Notes under the pieces: model-generated
Seen by the model: only the letters and a program-made list of their open reading frames with translations
Told to the model about the DNA's origin: nothing
The model's database searches: none
In this document: positions 8,897-17,830 of the stretch, piece by piece
Layout: every line of letters begins with the position of its first letter
How positions within the stretch are numbered: position 1 is the first letter of the stretch
Made by a program: the position numbers and the translations under genes
Origin: Chitinophagales bacterium
GTDB lineage: Bacteria; Bacteroidota; Bacteroidia; Chitinophagales; Chitinophagaceae
Length of the DNA: 64,000 nucleotides
Direction: 5' to 3'
NCBI GenBank assembly: GCA_017303835.1
Contig: JAFLBI010000001.1
Location: 310,001 to 374,000, forward strand

Positions 8897-9736
8897 ATGC
8901 CACAGCAAAAAAGCAATTTCTTTTCCTTTATCACCCAGCGGCCTTTGTGGCTGAATATTCTTGCAGGCGTAGTGCTGGGATTATTTGTGCTCATCATTTT
9001 CTTTAATTCATTAAAGTGGATTACCGGGTTTGGCGAGCAGCAGAAAGTGCCTTCTGTAATGGGACAGAATATTGTTGCTGCACAAAAAATGTTGGAGGAC
9101 CAGGGTTTTGCAGTTGAGATACAAGATTCTGTCTATGTTGATTCTGTTGCCAAACTTTCAGTGTTGAAGCAATCGCCTGAAGCAGATGAAATTGTAAAAA
9201 AAGGAAGAACCATCTACCTCACAATCAATAGGGCAATGCCCCCACTTGTGGATATGCCAAATCTTGTTGGCCTGTCTATACGAAGTGCTGAAATGTACTT
9301 GCAAAGTATGGGACTTAAATTAGGGATGGTTTCATTCAGACCTGATATCGCCAGAAACGCTGTGTTAGAACAGTTGTATAATGAGAAGCCAATTGTAGCA
9401 GGTACTAAAATACCATTGGGTAGTTCTATAAGCTTTGTGCTGGGAAATGGATTAGGTGGTAATGATATGGAAGTGCCCAATTTGGTTGGTTTGAATTTTA
9501 TGGAAGCTAAAGCCTATCTCCAAAGCATAGGTATTAATATAGGCGCCATCATTGCAGATAATAGTTTGTCTGATTCAGCAAGTGCTTATATCATTAAGCA
9601 GAATCCACAGGTATTTGCAGAATTGCCAACCGGCGAAAGACAAGTGAATAAAATTAAACCTGGCCAGCTGATGGATATCTGGCTGAGTTCAACACCCCCG
9701 CCAACACCAATCGTTGATTCCATTAAACAGCAATAA
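8897..9736 (+). CDS. Membrane-anchored protein with three PASTA domains
   Basis: 279 residues. Short cytoplasmic N-terminus, one membrane helix (about residues 17-40), then three PASTA repeats, each opening with a pattern like VPSVMG, MPNLVG or VPNLVG followed by A..L and a G-rich strand. PASTA domains bind muropeptides or beta-lactams in PASTA kinases and PBPs. Here there is no kinase or transpeptidase domain, so it may be a free periplasmic sensor or scaffold. Location after ddl supports a peptidoglycan role (inference). Confidence 0.85.
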   Translation: MPQQKSNFFSFITQRPLWLNILAGVVLGLFVLIIFFNSLKWITGFGEQQKVPSVMGQNIVAAQKMLEDQGFAVEIQDSVYVDSVAKLSVLKQSPEADEIVKKGRTIYLTINRAMPPLVDMPNLVGLSIRSAEMYLQSMGLKLGMVSFRPDIARNAVLEQLYNEKPIVAGTKIPLGSSISFVLGNGLGGNDMEVPNLVGLNFMEAKAYLQSIGINIGAIIADNSLSDSASAYIIKQNPQVFAELPTGERQVNKIKPGQLMDIWLSSTPPPTPIVDSIKQQ

Positions 9737-9745
9737 CCACTTCAT

Positions 9746-10054
9746 ATGAAACTAATCACTGTAGAAGACCTTAAACAAAGAATTGATTCTGGTGAATCCA
9801 TTCATCTCATTGATGTTCGCGAACCACATGAGCATGCTGAATTTAATGTTGGCGGCCAATTGATTCCTTTGGGTAAGATACAGTCCATGCAATTGGATGA
9901 ACTGGAAGAACTGAAGCAGGAAGAAATTGTCTTGTATTGCAGAAGTGGAAACAGAAGCGGACAAGCTTGCATGATCTTAGAAACAATGGGCTTTACCAAT
10001 GTGGTAAATGTTGCAGGTGGTATGTTGGCTTGGCAAGAAAAAATTGGAAAGTAA
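9746..10054 (+). CDS. Single-domain rhodanese-like protein
   Basis: 102 residues with one rhodanese domain. The N-terminal DVREPHEHAEFNVGG motif and the active-site loop LYCRSGNRSGQA, with the persulfide cysteine, are present. Such proteins carry sulfur as cysteine persulfide in the cytoplasm. The ORF starts 9 bases after the PASTA gene and ends 8 bases before the convergent ABC gene. Specific partner unknown. Confidence 0.9.
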   Translation: MKLITVEDLKQRIDSGESIHLIDVREPHEHAEFNVGGQLIPLGKIQSMQLDELEELKQEEIVLYCRSGNRSGQACMILETMGFTNVVNVAGGMLAWQEKIGK

Positions 10055-10062
10055 TCACAGTT

Positions 10063-11772
10063 TTACACAGAGACGATACCCTTGGGTATTGCAGCAATAA
10101 GTTGTTGCGTATAGGCTGATTGAGGATTGGTGTAAACTTCATTAGCATAGCCGCTCTCAACAATTCTGCCTCCTTGCATTACCATGATCCGATCGCTGAT
10201 ATAACGCACTACTGATAAATCATGTGAGATGAAAATGGCTGTAAAGCCAAAGCTGTCTTTCAGTTCATTGAGCAAATTCAGCACTTGCGCCTGTACACTC
10301 ACGTCCAAAGCACTCACACTTTCATCGCAAATCACAAAGCTGGGTTGTAGTGCCAATGCCCTTGCTATGACAATCCTTTGTCTTTGCCCTCCACTAAACT
10401 GATGTGGGTATCTGTTGTAATGATCTGCCTTCAATTGTACTTTTTCCAATAACTCAATCACGGCAGCTTTTCTTGTTGCGTGATTGGTATATACTTTGTG
10501 TACTTCCAAAGGTTCTGCAATGGCTTCGCCAATAGTAAGGCTGGGATTTAATGATGCATAAGGGTCCTGAAAAATCAGCTGCATATCCTTCCGCAGCAAT
10601 TGCCACTCTTTTTGATTGCAAGTAGTAAGTTCTTTGTCCTGATACTGAATTTTACCGCTGTGCGATTTAATTAGACCCAATAAAGTTCTTCCCAGCGTGG
10701 ATTTCCCGCAACCACTCTCACCCACAAGACCAAGTGTTTCTCCTTTGAACACCTCGAAGCTTACGCCATTCACAGCCTTGTAATAATCTACAGGTTTGCC
10801 CAAAAGATTGTGATTAGTGGGATACCAAACATGCAAATCATGCACCTGCAGCAGCTTGGTTGAATCTTTTTTCGTTATCTGAACATCAGCTTTTGTTTTT
10901 TGTGTCTCGATTGTATCCCCATGCAGAAAATCTGCAACAACGGGTAAACGTTCTCCTTTGCTGTAGAGAACCGGTCTGCAAGCAAGTAATGCTCTTGTAT
11001 AAGGATGCTGTGCTTGTTTGAAAATGGTTGATACAGATCCCTTTTCCACCAATTGACCCTGATACAATACGGCAACTGTATCTGCGAAATCAGCAACAAG
11101 ATTCAGGTCGTGTGTTATGAATACAATACCCATCTGGTATGCTTGTTGCAATTGTTTCAAAAGTTCCAGAATGGTTTTCTGAACAGTAACATCCAGGGCT
11201 GTAGTAGGCTCATCACAGATCAGGATATCTGGTTGGCAGCTCATCGCCATGGCGATCATGACACGTTGTTTCTGTCCGCCACTAAGTTGGTGTGGGTATC
11301 GGGAAAAAATTGCTTGTGGATTGGATAGTAGCACTTGTTCAAAAAGATGGATTGTAGCTGTTTTCGCGGCAATCGCATCTAGTTTTTGATGCTGTAGGAT
11401 GGCTTCCATAACCTGTTCCCCACAAGTAAGAACGGGGTTAAGTGAGGTCATGGGTTCTTGGAAAATCATGGCAATTCGATTGCCCCTTATTTGTGCACGT
11501 GTTGTTTCGTCTGCAGTTAGCAAATCAATCATCCTGCCTTTGTCATAAAATTCAATTGCGCTATCTGGGCTATAGATACTGGTTTGTTCGGGTAGAAGCC
11601 CCATAATGGACAAGGATGTAACCGATTTGCCAGAGCCTGATTCACCAACTATGGCCAGGATTTCACCCTTATGTAAGGTTAAATCAATCCCTTTCAGTGC
11701 AGGAAGCTTTCGGCTATCCTGTTCAAAATCAAGGGAAAGCTTGCGAATATTTAAAAGCACTTGGCGGTCCAT
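10063..11772 (-). CDS. ABC transporter ATPase with two fused nucleotide-binding domains (oligopeptide/dipeptide type)
   Basis: 569 residues. Domain 1 has Walker A GESGSGKS, signature LSGGQKQR and Walker [13 protein letters not shown]. Domain 2 has [16 protein letters not shown] and [11 protein letters not shown]. Both end in the [16 protein letters not shown] type C-terminal region of the DppD/DppF (OppD/OppF) family. A fused pair like this energises peptide or nickel importers (as in YejF, GsiA). No permease or binding protein is encoded next to it, so the partner must be elsewhere. Confidence 0.9.
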   Translation of the reverse strand: MDRQVLLNIRKLSLDFEQDSRKLPALKGIDLTLHKGEILAIVGESGSGKSVTSLSIMGLLPEQTSIYSPDSAIEFYDKGRMIDLLTADETTRAQIRGNRIAMIFQEPMTSLNPVLTCGEQVMEAILQHQKLDAIAAKTATIHLFEQVLLSNPQAIFSRYPHQLSGGQKQRVMIAMAMSCQPDILICDEPTTALDVTVQKTILELLKQLQQAYQMGIVFITHDLNLVADFADTVAVLYQGQLVEKGSVSTIFKQAQHPYTRALLACRPVLYSKGERLPVVADFLHGDTIETQKTKADVQITKKDSTKLLQVHDLHVWYPTNHNLLGKPVDYYKAVNGVSFEVFKGETLGLVGESGCGKSTLGRTLLGLIKSHSGKIQYQDKELTTCNQKEWQLLRKDMQLIFQDPYASLNPSLTIGEAIAEPLEVHKVYTNHATRKAAVIELLEKVQLKADHYNRYPHQFSGGQRQRIVIARALALQPSFVICDESVSALDVSVQAQVLNLLNELKDSFGFTAIFISHDLSVVRYISDRIMVMQGGRIVESGYANEVYTNPQSAYTQQLIAAIPKGIVSV

Positions 11773-11934
11773 ACTGCAACAAGATACGGCTGAACTACAG
11801 CATGAATTACATAATGTGGATAAGCCTGGTCAATGTTGCGTAAAATTTACACGACCATTGGTATTGTTGGGGGGCTTTATCCTATTTTTGCCGCCACATA
11901 TCCGAACGGCTGTTAGCACGGTAAAAAAACACAG

Positions 11935-12615
11935 ATGCTTCGTAAATCCTGGTGGAAAATATTGTCTTTCTTATTGCTGGTGTACACCTGTACATATGGC
12001 TTCCTGGTAAAAGTGCCAAAATTGGATGATCGTATGCAAGAGAGCATCCGAAACTTCTTCTTCCACGTGCCGATGTGGTTTTCGATGATGGTGCTATTTA
12101 CTGTATCTGTCATTTACTCTATCAAGTATTTGCGTAATCCTTTGCGCAAGCACGATCATTATGCCAAAGCATATGCTGCTACAGGCACTTTGTTGGGTGT
12201 ATTGGGTATTGTTACTGGAGCTATCTGGGCAAACTATCAGTGGGGTGCACCCTGGAGTGGAGATCCTAAGCAGAATGGCGCAGCCATCGCTATCCTTATC
12301 TACTTTGCTTATTTCGTACTGAGGGGAAGTTTAACCGATGAGGAAAAGCAATCCAGAGTAGGTGCCGTATTTAATGTTTTTGCTTTTTTTATGCTTTTCC
12401 CAACGCTTTGGATCTTACCAAGATTAACTGAATCATTGCATCCGGGTGGTCAGGGAAGTGAGGGTAATCCCGGCATCAACGGTCAGGATTTGGATCCTTC
12501 TATGCGATTGGTATTCTGGCCGGCTGTTTTAGGCTGGACTCTTTTAGCCGTATGGATTACCACTTTGAAAATACGTATTGAATTACTCAAGGATAAACAG
12601 GAACAACATGCATAA
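11935..12615 (+). CDS. ccmC: Cytochrome c biogenesis protein CcmC/CcsA (heme handling)
   Basis: 226 residues with six predicted membrane helices. The tryptophan-rich heme-binding motif appears as QWGAPWSGDPKQNG around residues 102-115, flanked by conserved histidines (FFHVPMWF; SLHPGG). This is the CcmC family, which presents heme on the periplasmic side of the membrane for cytochrome c maturation. The start overlaps nothing, and the stop overlaps the ccmD-like start by 8 bases. A TATTTTTG box (11883-11890) lies upstream. Confidence 0.88.
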   Translation: MLRKSWWKILSFLLLVYTCTYGFLVKVPKLDDRMQESIRNFFFHVPMWFSMMVLFTVSVIYSIKYLRNPLRKHDHYAKAYAATGTLLGVLGIVTGAIWANYQWGAPWSGDPKQNGAAIAILIYFAYFVLRGSLTDEEKQSRVGAVFNVFAFFMLFPTLWILPRLTESLHPGGQGSEGNPGINGQDLDPSMRLVFWPAVLGWTLLAVWITTLKIRIELLKDKQEQHA

Positions 12616-12805
12616 TCGTAAACACTACCTGCTTTCAATTTTGGCCATGTATATGGCATTTGCAGCTAATGCTCAGGCAGAAACTGATGTCATGCGCAGC
12701 AATGGAAAAATCTATGTGGTCATGGCAGTAGTATTGGTGATTTTACTGGGCCTGTTTGTGTATGTTTGGCGTGTTGACAAAAAGATCTCGCGCTTAGAAA
12801 AGTAG
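12608..12805 (+). CDS. ccmD: CcmD-like small membrane protein
   Basis: 65 residues from the ATG at 12608, which overlaps the end of ccmC by 8 bases; this start gives a normal signal-like N-terminus. It has an N-terminal hydrophobic stretch (residues 7-21, ending in ANAQA) and a second helix (about 34-53) followed by a basic VDKKISRLEK tail. Position and size match CcmD, which helps release holo-CcmE from CcmABC. Confidence 0.75.
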   Translation: MHNRKHYLLSILAMYMAFAANAQAETDVMRSNGKIYVVMAVVLVILLGLFVYVWRVDKKISRLEK

Positions 12806-12844
12806 TCTAACGATTGAACCATTTATAAAACAAAATCTCTGATC

Positions 12845-14263
12845 ATGTCTGGAACAAACTACAGTTTCTTTCAAAGTGTAGAAAGAAGCTTTGATAAGGC
12901 AACCAAATTTACCAAGTGGGAGAAGGGCTTGCTAGAGCAGATTAAAGCGTGTAACAGTATTTACAGCATGCGTTTTCCGGTAAAAATGGATGATGGACGT
13001 ATTGAAGTTATTGAAGCATATCGTGTGCAGCACTCTCATCACAAAACGCCTTGTAAGGGTGGTATCCGTTTCAGTGAAGAAGTGAATCAAGATGAAGTTA
13101 TGGCTTTGGCTGCCTTGATGACCTATAAGTGTGCGATTGTGAACGTGCCTTTTGGTGGTGGTAAGGGTGGTATCAAAATCAATCCAAGAAAACACTCTGC
13201 ATACGAGTTAGAGAAAATTACGCGTCGTTATACTGCTGAGTTGGTGAAAAAGAATTTCATTGGCCCAGGTACTGATGTGCCAGCACCAGACTACGGAACA
13301 GGCGAGCGTGAAATGGCTTGGATTGTGGATACTTACCAATCACTGAGACCTGGTGAAATTGATGCTGCTGGTTGTGTTACCGGTAAGCCTATCACACAAG
13401 GTGGTGTGCGTGGTCGTAAAGAAGCAACCGGATTGGGTGTGTTCTTTGGAGTGCGTGAAGTATGTAGTATGCCAGATGTAATGGCTAAGTTGGGATTAAC
13501 AACTGGCGTGGAAGGTAAGCGTGTGGTAGTGCAAGGTTTGGGTAACGTAGGTTATCACTCAGCCAAATATTTCCGCGAGCACGGGTCTAAAGTAATCGCC
13601 ATCGCAGAATACGAAGGTGCTATCATGAACCCAGACGGTTTGAATGAAGAAGAAGTATTCCAGCACAGAAAGAAAACTGGTTCAATTCTAAACTTCCCCG
13701 GTGCAACCAATATCACCAAGAGCGGTGATGCTTTGGAACTGGAATGCGATATCCTGATTCCTGCAGCTTTGGAAAACGTAATCAACGGTGAAAATGCAGA
13801 CAGAATCAAGGCTAAGATCGTAGGTGAAGCTGCCAATGGTCCTTGTACACCAGAAGCTGATGAAGTGTTTGCAAAGAAGGGTATTCTTTGCATCCCTGAT
13901 ATGTACCTGAATGCAGGTGGTGTTACCGTGTCTTATTTTGAATGGTTGAAAAACCTGAGCCACGTGCGTTATGGTCGTATGGAAAAGCGTTTTACTGAGA
14001 ATATGAACGGACATATCCTTGGTCAGATTGAATCTTTAACCGGTAAACAAGTAGGCGAAAAAGAACGCAGCATGATTCTTCATGGTGCAGATGAAGTGGA
14101 TTTGGTACATAGTGGTTTGGAAGAATCCATGATTTCTGCCACTAGAGAAGTAATGGACTGCTGGAAGAGCAACCCTGAAATTCCTGATATGCGTACTGCG
14201 GCTTATGTAGTAGCGATCAATAAGGTAGGTACCAGCTATGCTGAACTGGGTATTTTCCCATAA
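12845..14263 (+). CDS. gdhA: Glu/Leu/Phe/Val dehydrogenase, probably glutamate dehydrogenase
   Basis: 472 residues. The substrate-binding region PCKGGIRFSEEV with VPFGGGKGGIK contains the two conserved lysines, GPGTDVPAPDYGTGEREMAW follows, and the nucleotide-binding GLGNVG sits at about residue 229. This pattern fits oxidative or reductive deamination of glutamate in the cytoplasm. It starts 39 bases after ccmD and ends at its own terminator. The length is a little above the usual 410-450 and includes a C-terminal extension. Cofactor preference (NAD or NADP) is not decidable here. Confidence 0.92.
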   Translation: MSGTNYSFFQSVERSFDKATKFTKWEKGLLEQIKACNSIYSMRFPVKMDDGRIEVIEAYRVQHSHHKTPCKGGIRFSEEVNQDEVMALAALMTYKCAIVNVPFGGGKGGIKINPRKHSAYELEKITRRYTAELVKKNFIGPGTDVPAPDYGTGEREMAWIVDTYQSLRPGEIDAAGCVTGKPITQGGVRGRKEATGLGVFFGVREVCSMPDVMAKLGLTTGVEGKRVVVQGLGNVGYHSAKYFREHGSKVIAIAEYEGAIMNPDGLNEEEVFQHRKKTGSILNFPGATNITKSGDALELECDILIPAALENVINGENADRIKAKIVGEAANGPCTPEADEVFAKKGILCIPDMYLNAGGVTVSYFEWLKNLSHVRYGRMEKRFTENMNGHILGQIESLTGKQVGEKERSMILHGADEVDLVHSGLEESMISATREVMDCWKSNPEIPDMRTAAYVVAINKVGTSYAELGIFP

Positions 14264-14284
14264 GCATTGGCCTATAAGAATGTT

Positions 14285-14313
14285 AAAGCCATCTCCTTTG
14301 AGGTGGCTTTTTT
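14285..14313 (+). terminator. Intrinsic terminator after gdhA
   Basis: AAAGCCATCTC, loop CTTT, GAGGTGGCTTT then T-run; an 11-bp stem with one T.G wobble. Confidence 0.8.
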
Positions 14314-14348
14314 GTTGCACAAAAAGGATTTTGTAAATTGAGTGAACC

Positions 14349-15800
14349 ATGCTGCCCTGTAAAACCTTTGTTACGATTGTGTTTTGCTGCTGTTTGCTTG
14401 CCGCTACAGCACAGTATAAGCCGGGCTTTGTGGATTCTGTTCTGGCAAATAAGATTTTGCGCATACCCGCCTATAAACAGCCCTCAACCAGTAATGAAAG
14501 CATGTTTTTGCCAATGGGCTTCGGGAAAAGTGAGATTCTGGACACCATGGGTTTTTATGAACTACGCTTTGCAGAAATATTATCTGTTGATTTGCTTTTC
14601 ACTGATTATCCTGCCAATCTTGACTTAAAGCCTCTGAACAGAAAACGCTTTCAGAATCTTTGTAAGCTGATTCCTTACGCATTGTCAAATCCCAATACCC
14701 GCTGGCAGGTCATCAGACAAATGGATGGGTTCGATAAAACAACTGCATCTTTCATGATGCATGGTTTTGTTATCAATTATCGAAAGCCGGTTACTTCTGA
14801 ACTCACTCGACGTGAAATTAGTTTGATACAATCGGTTACACCTGAAAAGCCAGATCCGCCTGCACCTAAAAATGATAAGCTACGCAATTGGGACGCGATA
14901 CCGCTTACAGGTGGCAGACCCGCAGATAAAGGCGTGTATATGAAGCGGGGAATTAAGGAGATCAGCAGACATAAAGATAAGTTGGTGAAGAAAATGCTGG
15001 TGGGTGATACATTGGTGGCTATTACCGCAAGAAAAGCTGTGCAGGAAGAAATTATCTCTGAGAGAGAAAAAATGATACTACGCGATCAGGATTCATTATA
15101 CCTTATGCTCGCTGCTCCTCCTGAATTGCAGAAACCATTAGTCGTCTCAGTTCCACCAAAGCCGAAAGCAATGATTCCTGATTCAACGGTAATACAGGTT
15201 TTTAAACGAAACAGGTTTAAAGACATGTTACTGGTGGCAGATGTAACGGCAAGCATGAGCCCTTATACGGCGCAAATCATCCAGTGGCTGGCAGATGAAA
15301 GTTCTGAACACAATCTCAGATACCTCGTTTGTTTTAATGATGGAGATGGTAAGGCAGATCAACATAAGCAAACGGGAAAGGTAGGCGGTATTTATGGCGA
15401 CTATTTCAGGGATGTGTATCAGATTAGTGAATTGATACAGGCAACTATGCTGAAAGGTAGTGGTGGAGATCTTCAGGAAAATAATTGTGAAGCGTTGTTG
15501 TATGCAGTCAATCATTGCAGTCAGTACGGCGATCTGGTGCTGGTTGCGGATAGCTGGGCACCAGTACGTGATCTTGAATTATTGGCACAATTAAAGCAGC
15601 CGGTGCGTGTTATTGTTTGTGGATCAGAGTTGGGCCCCCATCCTGATTATGTCACAATTGCTGTGAAGACAGGTGGTAGTCTGCATTACATGCAGGAAGA
15701 TATTGGTGATTTATCGCAGCTGAAAAAGGGAGAAAAACTGACCATCAAAGGCCGAACCTATCAGATGGTAAATGGTAAGGCTGTATTAGCCCTTCGTTGA
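14349..15800 (+). CDS. Exported protein with a VWA-like domain
   Basis: 483 residues. An N-terminal signal peptide ends in a TAQ site near residue 21. The N-terminal half has no domain I recognise. The C-terminal half starts LLVADVTASM with D298-x-T300-x-S302, a MIDAS-like metal site of a von Willebrand factor A fold, and later KGSGGDLQENN and LVADSW fit the same fold. Probably periplasmic. The role is unknown. The last 15 bases overlap the convergent HsdR-N gene. Confidence 0.7.
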   Translation: MLPCKTFVTIVFCCCLLAATAQYKPGFVDSVLANKILRIPAYKQPSTSNESMFLPMGFGKSEILDTMGFYELRFAEILSVDLLFTDYPANLDLKPLNRKRFQNLCKLIPYALSNPNTRWQVIRQMDGFDKTTASFMMHGFVINYRKPVTSELTRREISLIQSVTPEKPDPPAPKNDKLRNWDAIPLTGGRPADKGVYMKRGIKEISRHKDKLVKKMLVGDTLVAITARKAVQEEIISEREKMILRDQDSLYLMLAAPPELQKPLVVSVPPKPKAMIPDSTVIQVFKRNRFKDMLLVADVTASMSPYTAQIIQWLADESSEHNLRYLVCFNDGDGKADQHKQTGKVGGIYGDYFRDVYQISELIQATMLKGSGGDLQENNCEALLYAVNHCSQYGDLVLVADSWAPVRDLELLAQLKQPVRVIVCGSELGPHPDYVTIAVKTGGSLHYMQEDIGDLSQLKKGEKLTIKGRTYQMVNGKAVLALR

Positions 15801-16238
15801 GTTAGGCCATTCCGGAAAATCATCTTTTACCAAAAGTTTGCTTTCATTAATCTCCCATAACAATGTATCATTTCCATTACTGATGCACAGGTATGCTACA
15901 GATGGTAAAACTGATTTGTAAGCAATCATTTGTTGCGCCACGGCTGCATTCAATTCCTGGTCTTGCTCCTTGCACTCAATCAGTAGCCATGGAACTTCGT
16001 TTTGATAAACCACAATATCAAATCTTCTATTTACGCCATTTACCAATAGCGCTTTTTCAACCGCCATCATAGCAGCAGGATACTGTTTGATTTGAATCAG
16101 GTATTGCAATAGGTTTTGTCGAACCCATTCTTCAGGTGTTAGGCGAACATGCTTTTTTCGGATAGGATCGAAAATCATTTCCTTTCCTGCCTGCAAGCTG
16201 ATAGTGAAATTGTATTTAGGATATTCTACATGAATCAT
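15786..16238 (-). CDS. Stand-alone HsdR N-terminal (PD-(D/E)XK nuclease-like) protein
   Basis: 150 residues matching only the N-terminal nuclease domain of type I restriction R subunits. The core motif is visible as RRFDIVVY followed by WLLIECKEQD, supplying D...ExK. There is no helicase part and no hsdM or hsdS nearby, so it is not a full restriction system. Small proteins of this kind are widespread in Bacteroidota with no assigned function. It could be a DNA repair nuclease or a domesticated fragment. Confidence 0.75.
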   Translation of the reverse strand: MIHVEYPKYNFTISLQAGKEMIFDPIRKKHVRLTPEEWVRQNLLQYLIQIKQYPAAMMAVEKALLVNGVNRRFDIVVYQNEVPWLLIECKEQDQELNAAVAQQMIAYKSVLPSVAYLCISNGNDTLLWEINESKLLVKDDFPEWPNSTKG

Positions 16239-16327
16239 GCTTGCAGAGAAAGGGGATTTCGTTATTTTAGCTGATTAATCTGTTCAAAGATAAGAGCAGG
16301 TTGGACAAAACACCTAAAGTCTGCAAT

Positions 16328-17098
16328 ATGAAAACGAAAGATGAGATTGTTAAAAACTGGTTACCCCGCTACACGGGTGAGAGCCTGGAAAATTTCGGTA
16401 AGTATATTTTGCTGACCAATTTTGGCAATTATGTACACATGTTCGCCAAGTGGAATAAGGTGAAAGTGATAGGTTTAGACAAACCATACCAGTGTGCAAC
16501 TGCCAATGGTATTACCATCATCAATTTTGGTATGGGTAGTGCATCCGCCGCCACGGTGATGGATCTGTTGAGTGCAATTGAACCTAAAGCAGTATTGTTT
16601 CTGGGTAAGTGCGGTGGTTTGAAAAGAAAAAATAAGTTAGGTGATTTGATCTTGCCTATTGCGGCAATCAGAGGAGAAGGTACCAGTAATGACTATTTCC
16701 CGCCTGAAGTGCCAGCACTTCCTTCATTCGCCTTAGAAAAAGCGATATCAACTACCATCCGTGATTATGGAGTGGACTACTGGACTGGAACAGTTTATAC
16801 AACCAACCGTAGAGTTTGGGAACATGACAACGAGTTTAAGAACTATTTGAGGAAAGTACGTGCCATGGGTATTGATATGGAAACTGCTACAATTTTCTCC
16901 GTAGGCTTTTTTAATCATATTCCAACCGGTGCACTGTTGTTGGTGAGCGACCAGCCAATGGTGCCAGAAGGTGTGAAGACCAGTGTTAGTGATAAGAAAG
17001 TGACAGAGAAATTTGTTGACCGCCATTTGCAGATTGGTATCGATTCGCTGAAGCAGCTGATCAATAACGGTCTAACTGTAAAACACCTGCGCTTCTAA
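16328..17098 (+). CDS. amn: AMP nucleosidase
   Basis: 256 residues from the ATG at 16328. An upstream in-frame TTG at 16301 is possible but adds residues with no family likeness. Nucleoside phosphorylase-like fold with FGMGSASAATVMDLL, LFLGKCGGLK and the AMGIDMETATIFSVG motif that places the ribose-binding Glu. It hydrolyses AMP to adenine and ribose 5-phosphate in purine turnover. The stop TAA shares its bases with the convergent ccmB stop (CTAA). Confidence 0.9.
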   Translation: MKTKDEIVKNWLPRYTGESLENFGKYILLTNFGNYVHMFAKWNKVKVIGLDKPYQCATANGITIINFGMGSASAATVMDLLSAIEPKAVLFLGKCGGLKRKNKLGDLILPIAAIRGEGTSNDYFPPEVPALPSFALEKAISTTIRDYGVDYWTGTVYTTNRRVWEHDNEFKNYLRKVRAMGIDMETATIFSVGFFNHIPTGALLLVSDQPMVPEGVKTSVSDKKVTEKFVDRHLQIGIDSLKQLINNGLTVKHLRF

Positions 17099-17757
17099 TC
17101 CTTCCATAAAAAAGGAAATAGTATAATGGCCAGTGCGATGACCAGCAGGTCTAAGCCTGCCAGCGTGCCGGCCATTTCCCAGAATCCGCCTTGCACAACA
17201 TCTGCAAAAGCAACGGAAGAAATTTTCATCAGTAGCAGTAGTTGCGGTACGATGATGGGGAAGCCCATGATAGCCATCATGGCTGATTGTTGTTGTGCTT
17301 TAGCGGCAATCGCAGCAAGAAAAGTAAACACCAGACTAATGCTTACTCCGCCCAAAATGGTAATACCCAAAAACGTGAGTAAGTGTTCCAGTGGATTGCC
17401 AAGTAGTAGTGTATAAATTGCCAGTGCTAGTATACTCATCACTAGCATCAGCAAGGCATTGAATAAAAGTTTGCTTAGTATAAAATCTCTTGCGCCGGCA
17501 ATAGAGTAGAAGTATAACATCCTGCCCCTGCCTTCTTGTAAAAAACTTTTGGCTACAGCATTTACACAAACAAAAAGTTGAATAATCCAGAACAGCGCAT
17601 TCCACGTACTTGCTTCAGGCTGTCCCATGGACAAGTATGCAACAAAAATGGTAGAAGCAACATAGAGCAATACGCCAAAAAGGGTGTACTGCTGGCGCCA
17701 TTCCAACAGAAAATCCTTTTTTATGAGGGCTGCAATATGTTGTATGCTTCTCTGCAT
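17095..17757 (-). CDS. ccmB: Heme exporter protein B (CcmB)
   Basis: 220 residues with about six hydrophobic helices; N-terminal HIAALIKKDFLLEWRQQY is characteristic of CcmB. It is the membrane subunit of the CcmAB ABC transporter, which works with CcmC, CcmD and CcmE in cytochrome c maturation. It lies 4.3 kb from ccmC and on the other strand, so the ccm genes are split here; no ccmA is in the window. Confidence 0.88.
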   Translation of the reverse strand: MQRSIQHIAALIKKDFLLEWRQQYTLFGVLLYVASTIFVAYLSMGQPEASTWNALFWIIQLFVCVNAVAKSFLQEGRGRMLYFYSIAGARDFILSKLLFNALLMLVMSILALAIYTLLLGNPLEHLLTFLGITILGGVSISLVFTFLAAIAAKAQQQSAMMAIMGFPIIVPQLLLLMKISSVAFADVVQGGFWEMAGTLAGLDLLVIALAIILFPFLWKD

Positions 17758-17830
17758 AATACAAAGTAAGGACTTCTTCAGGGAAAGCCCATTTCTTTTC
17801 CGTTCAATGAATTGAGGTTATGTTTGTACG

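Noticed and set aside
15786..16238. Type I restriction system
   Set aside because: Only the HsdR N-terminal domain is present; no motor domain, hsdM or hsdS.
16301..16327. TTG start for AMP nucleosidase
   Set aside because: The nine extra residues do not resemble the family N-terminus; ATG at 16328 does.
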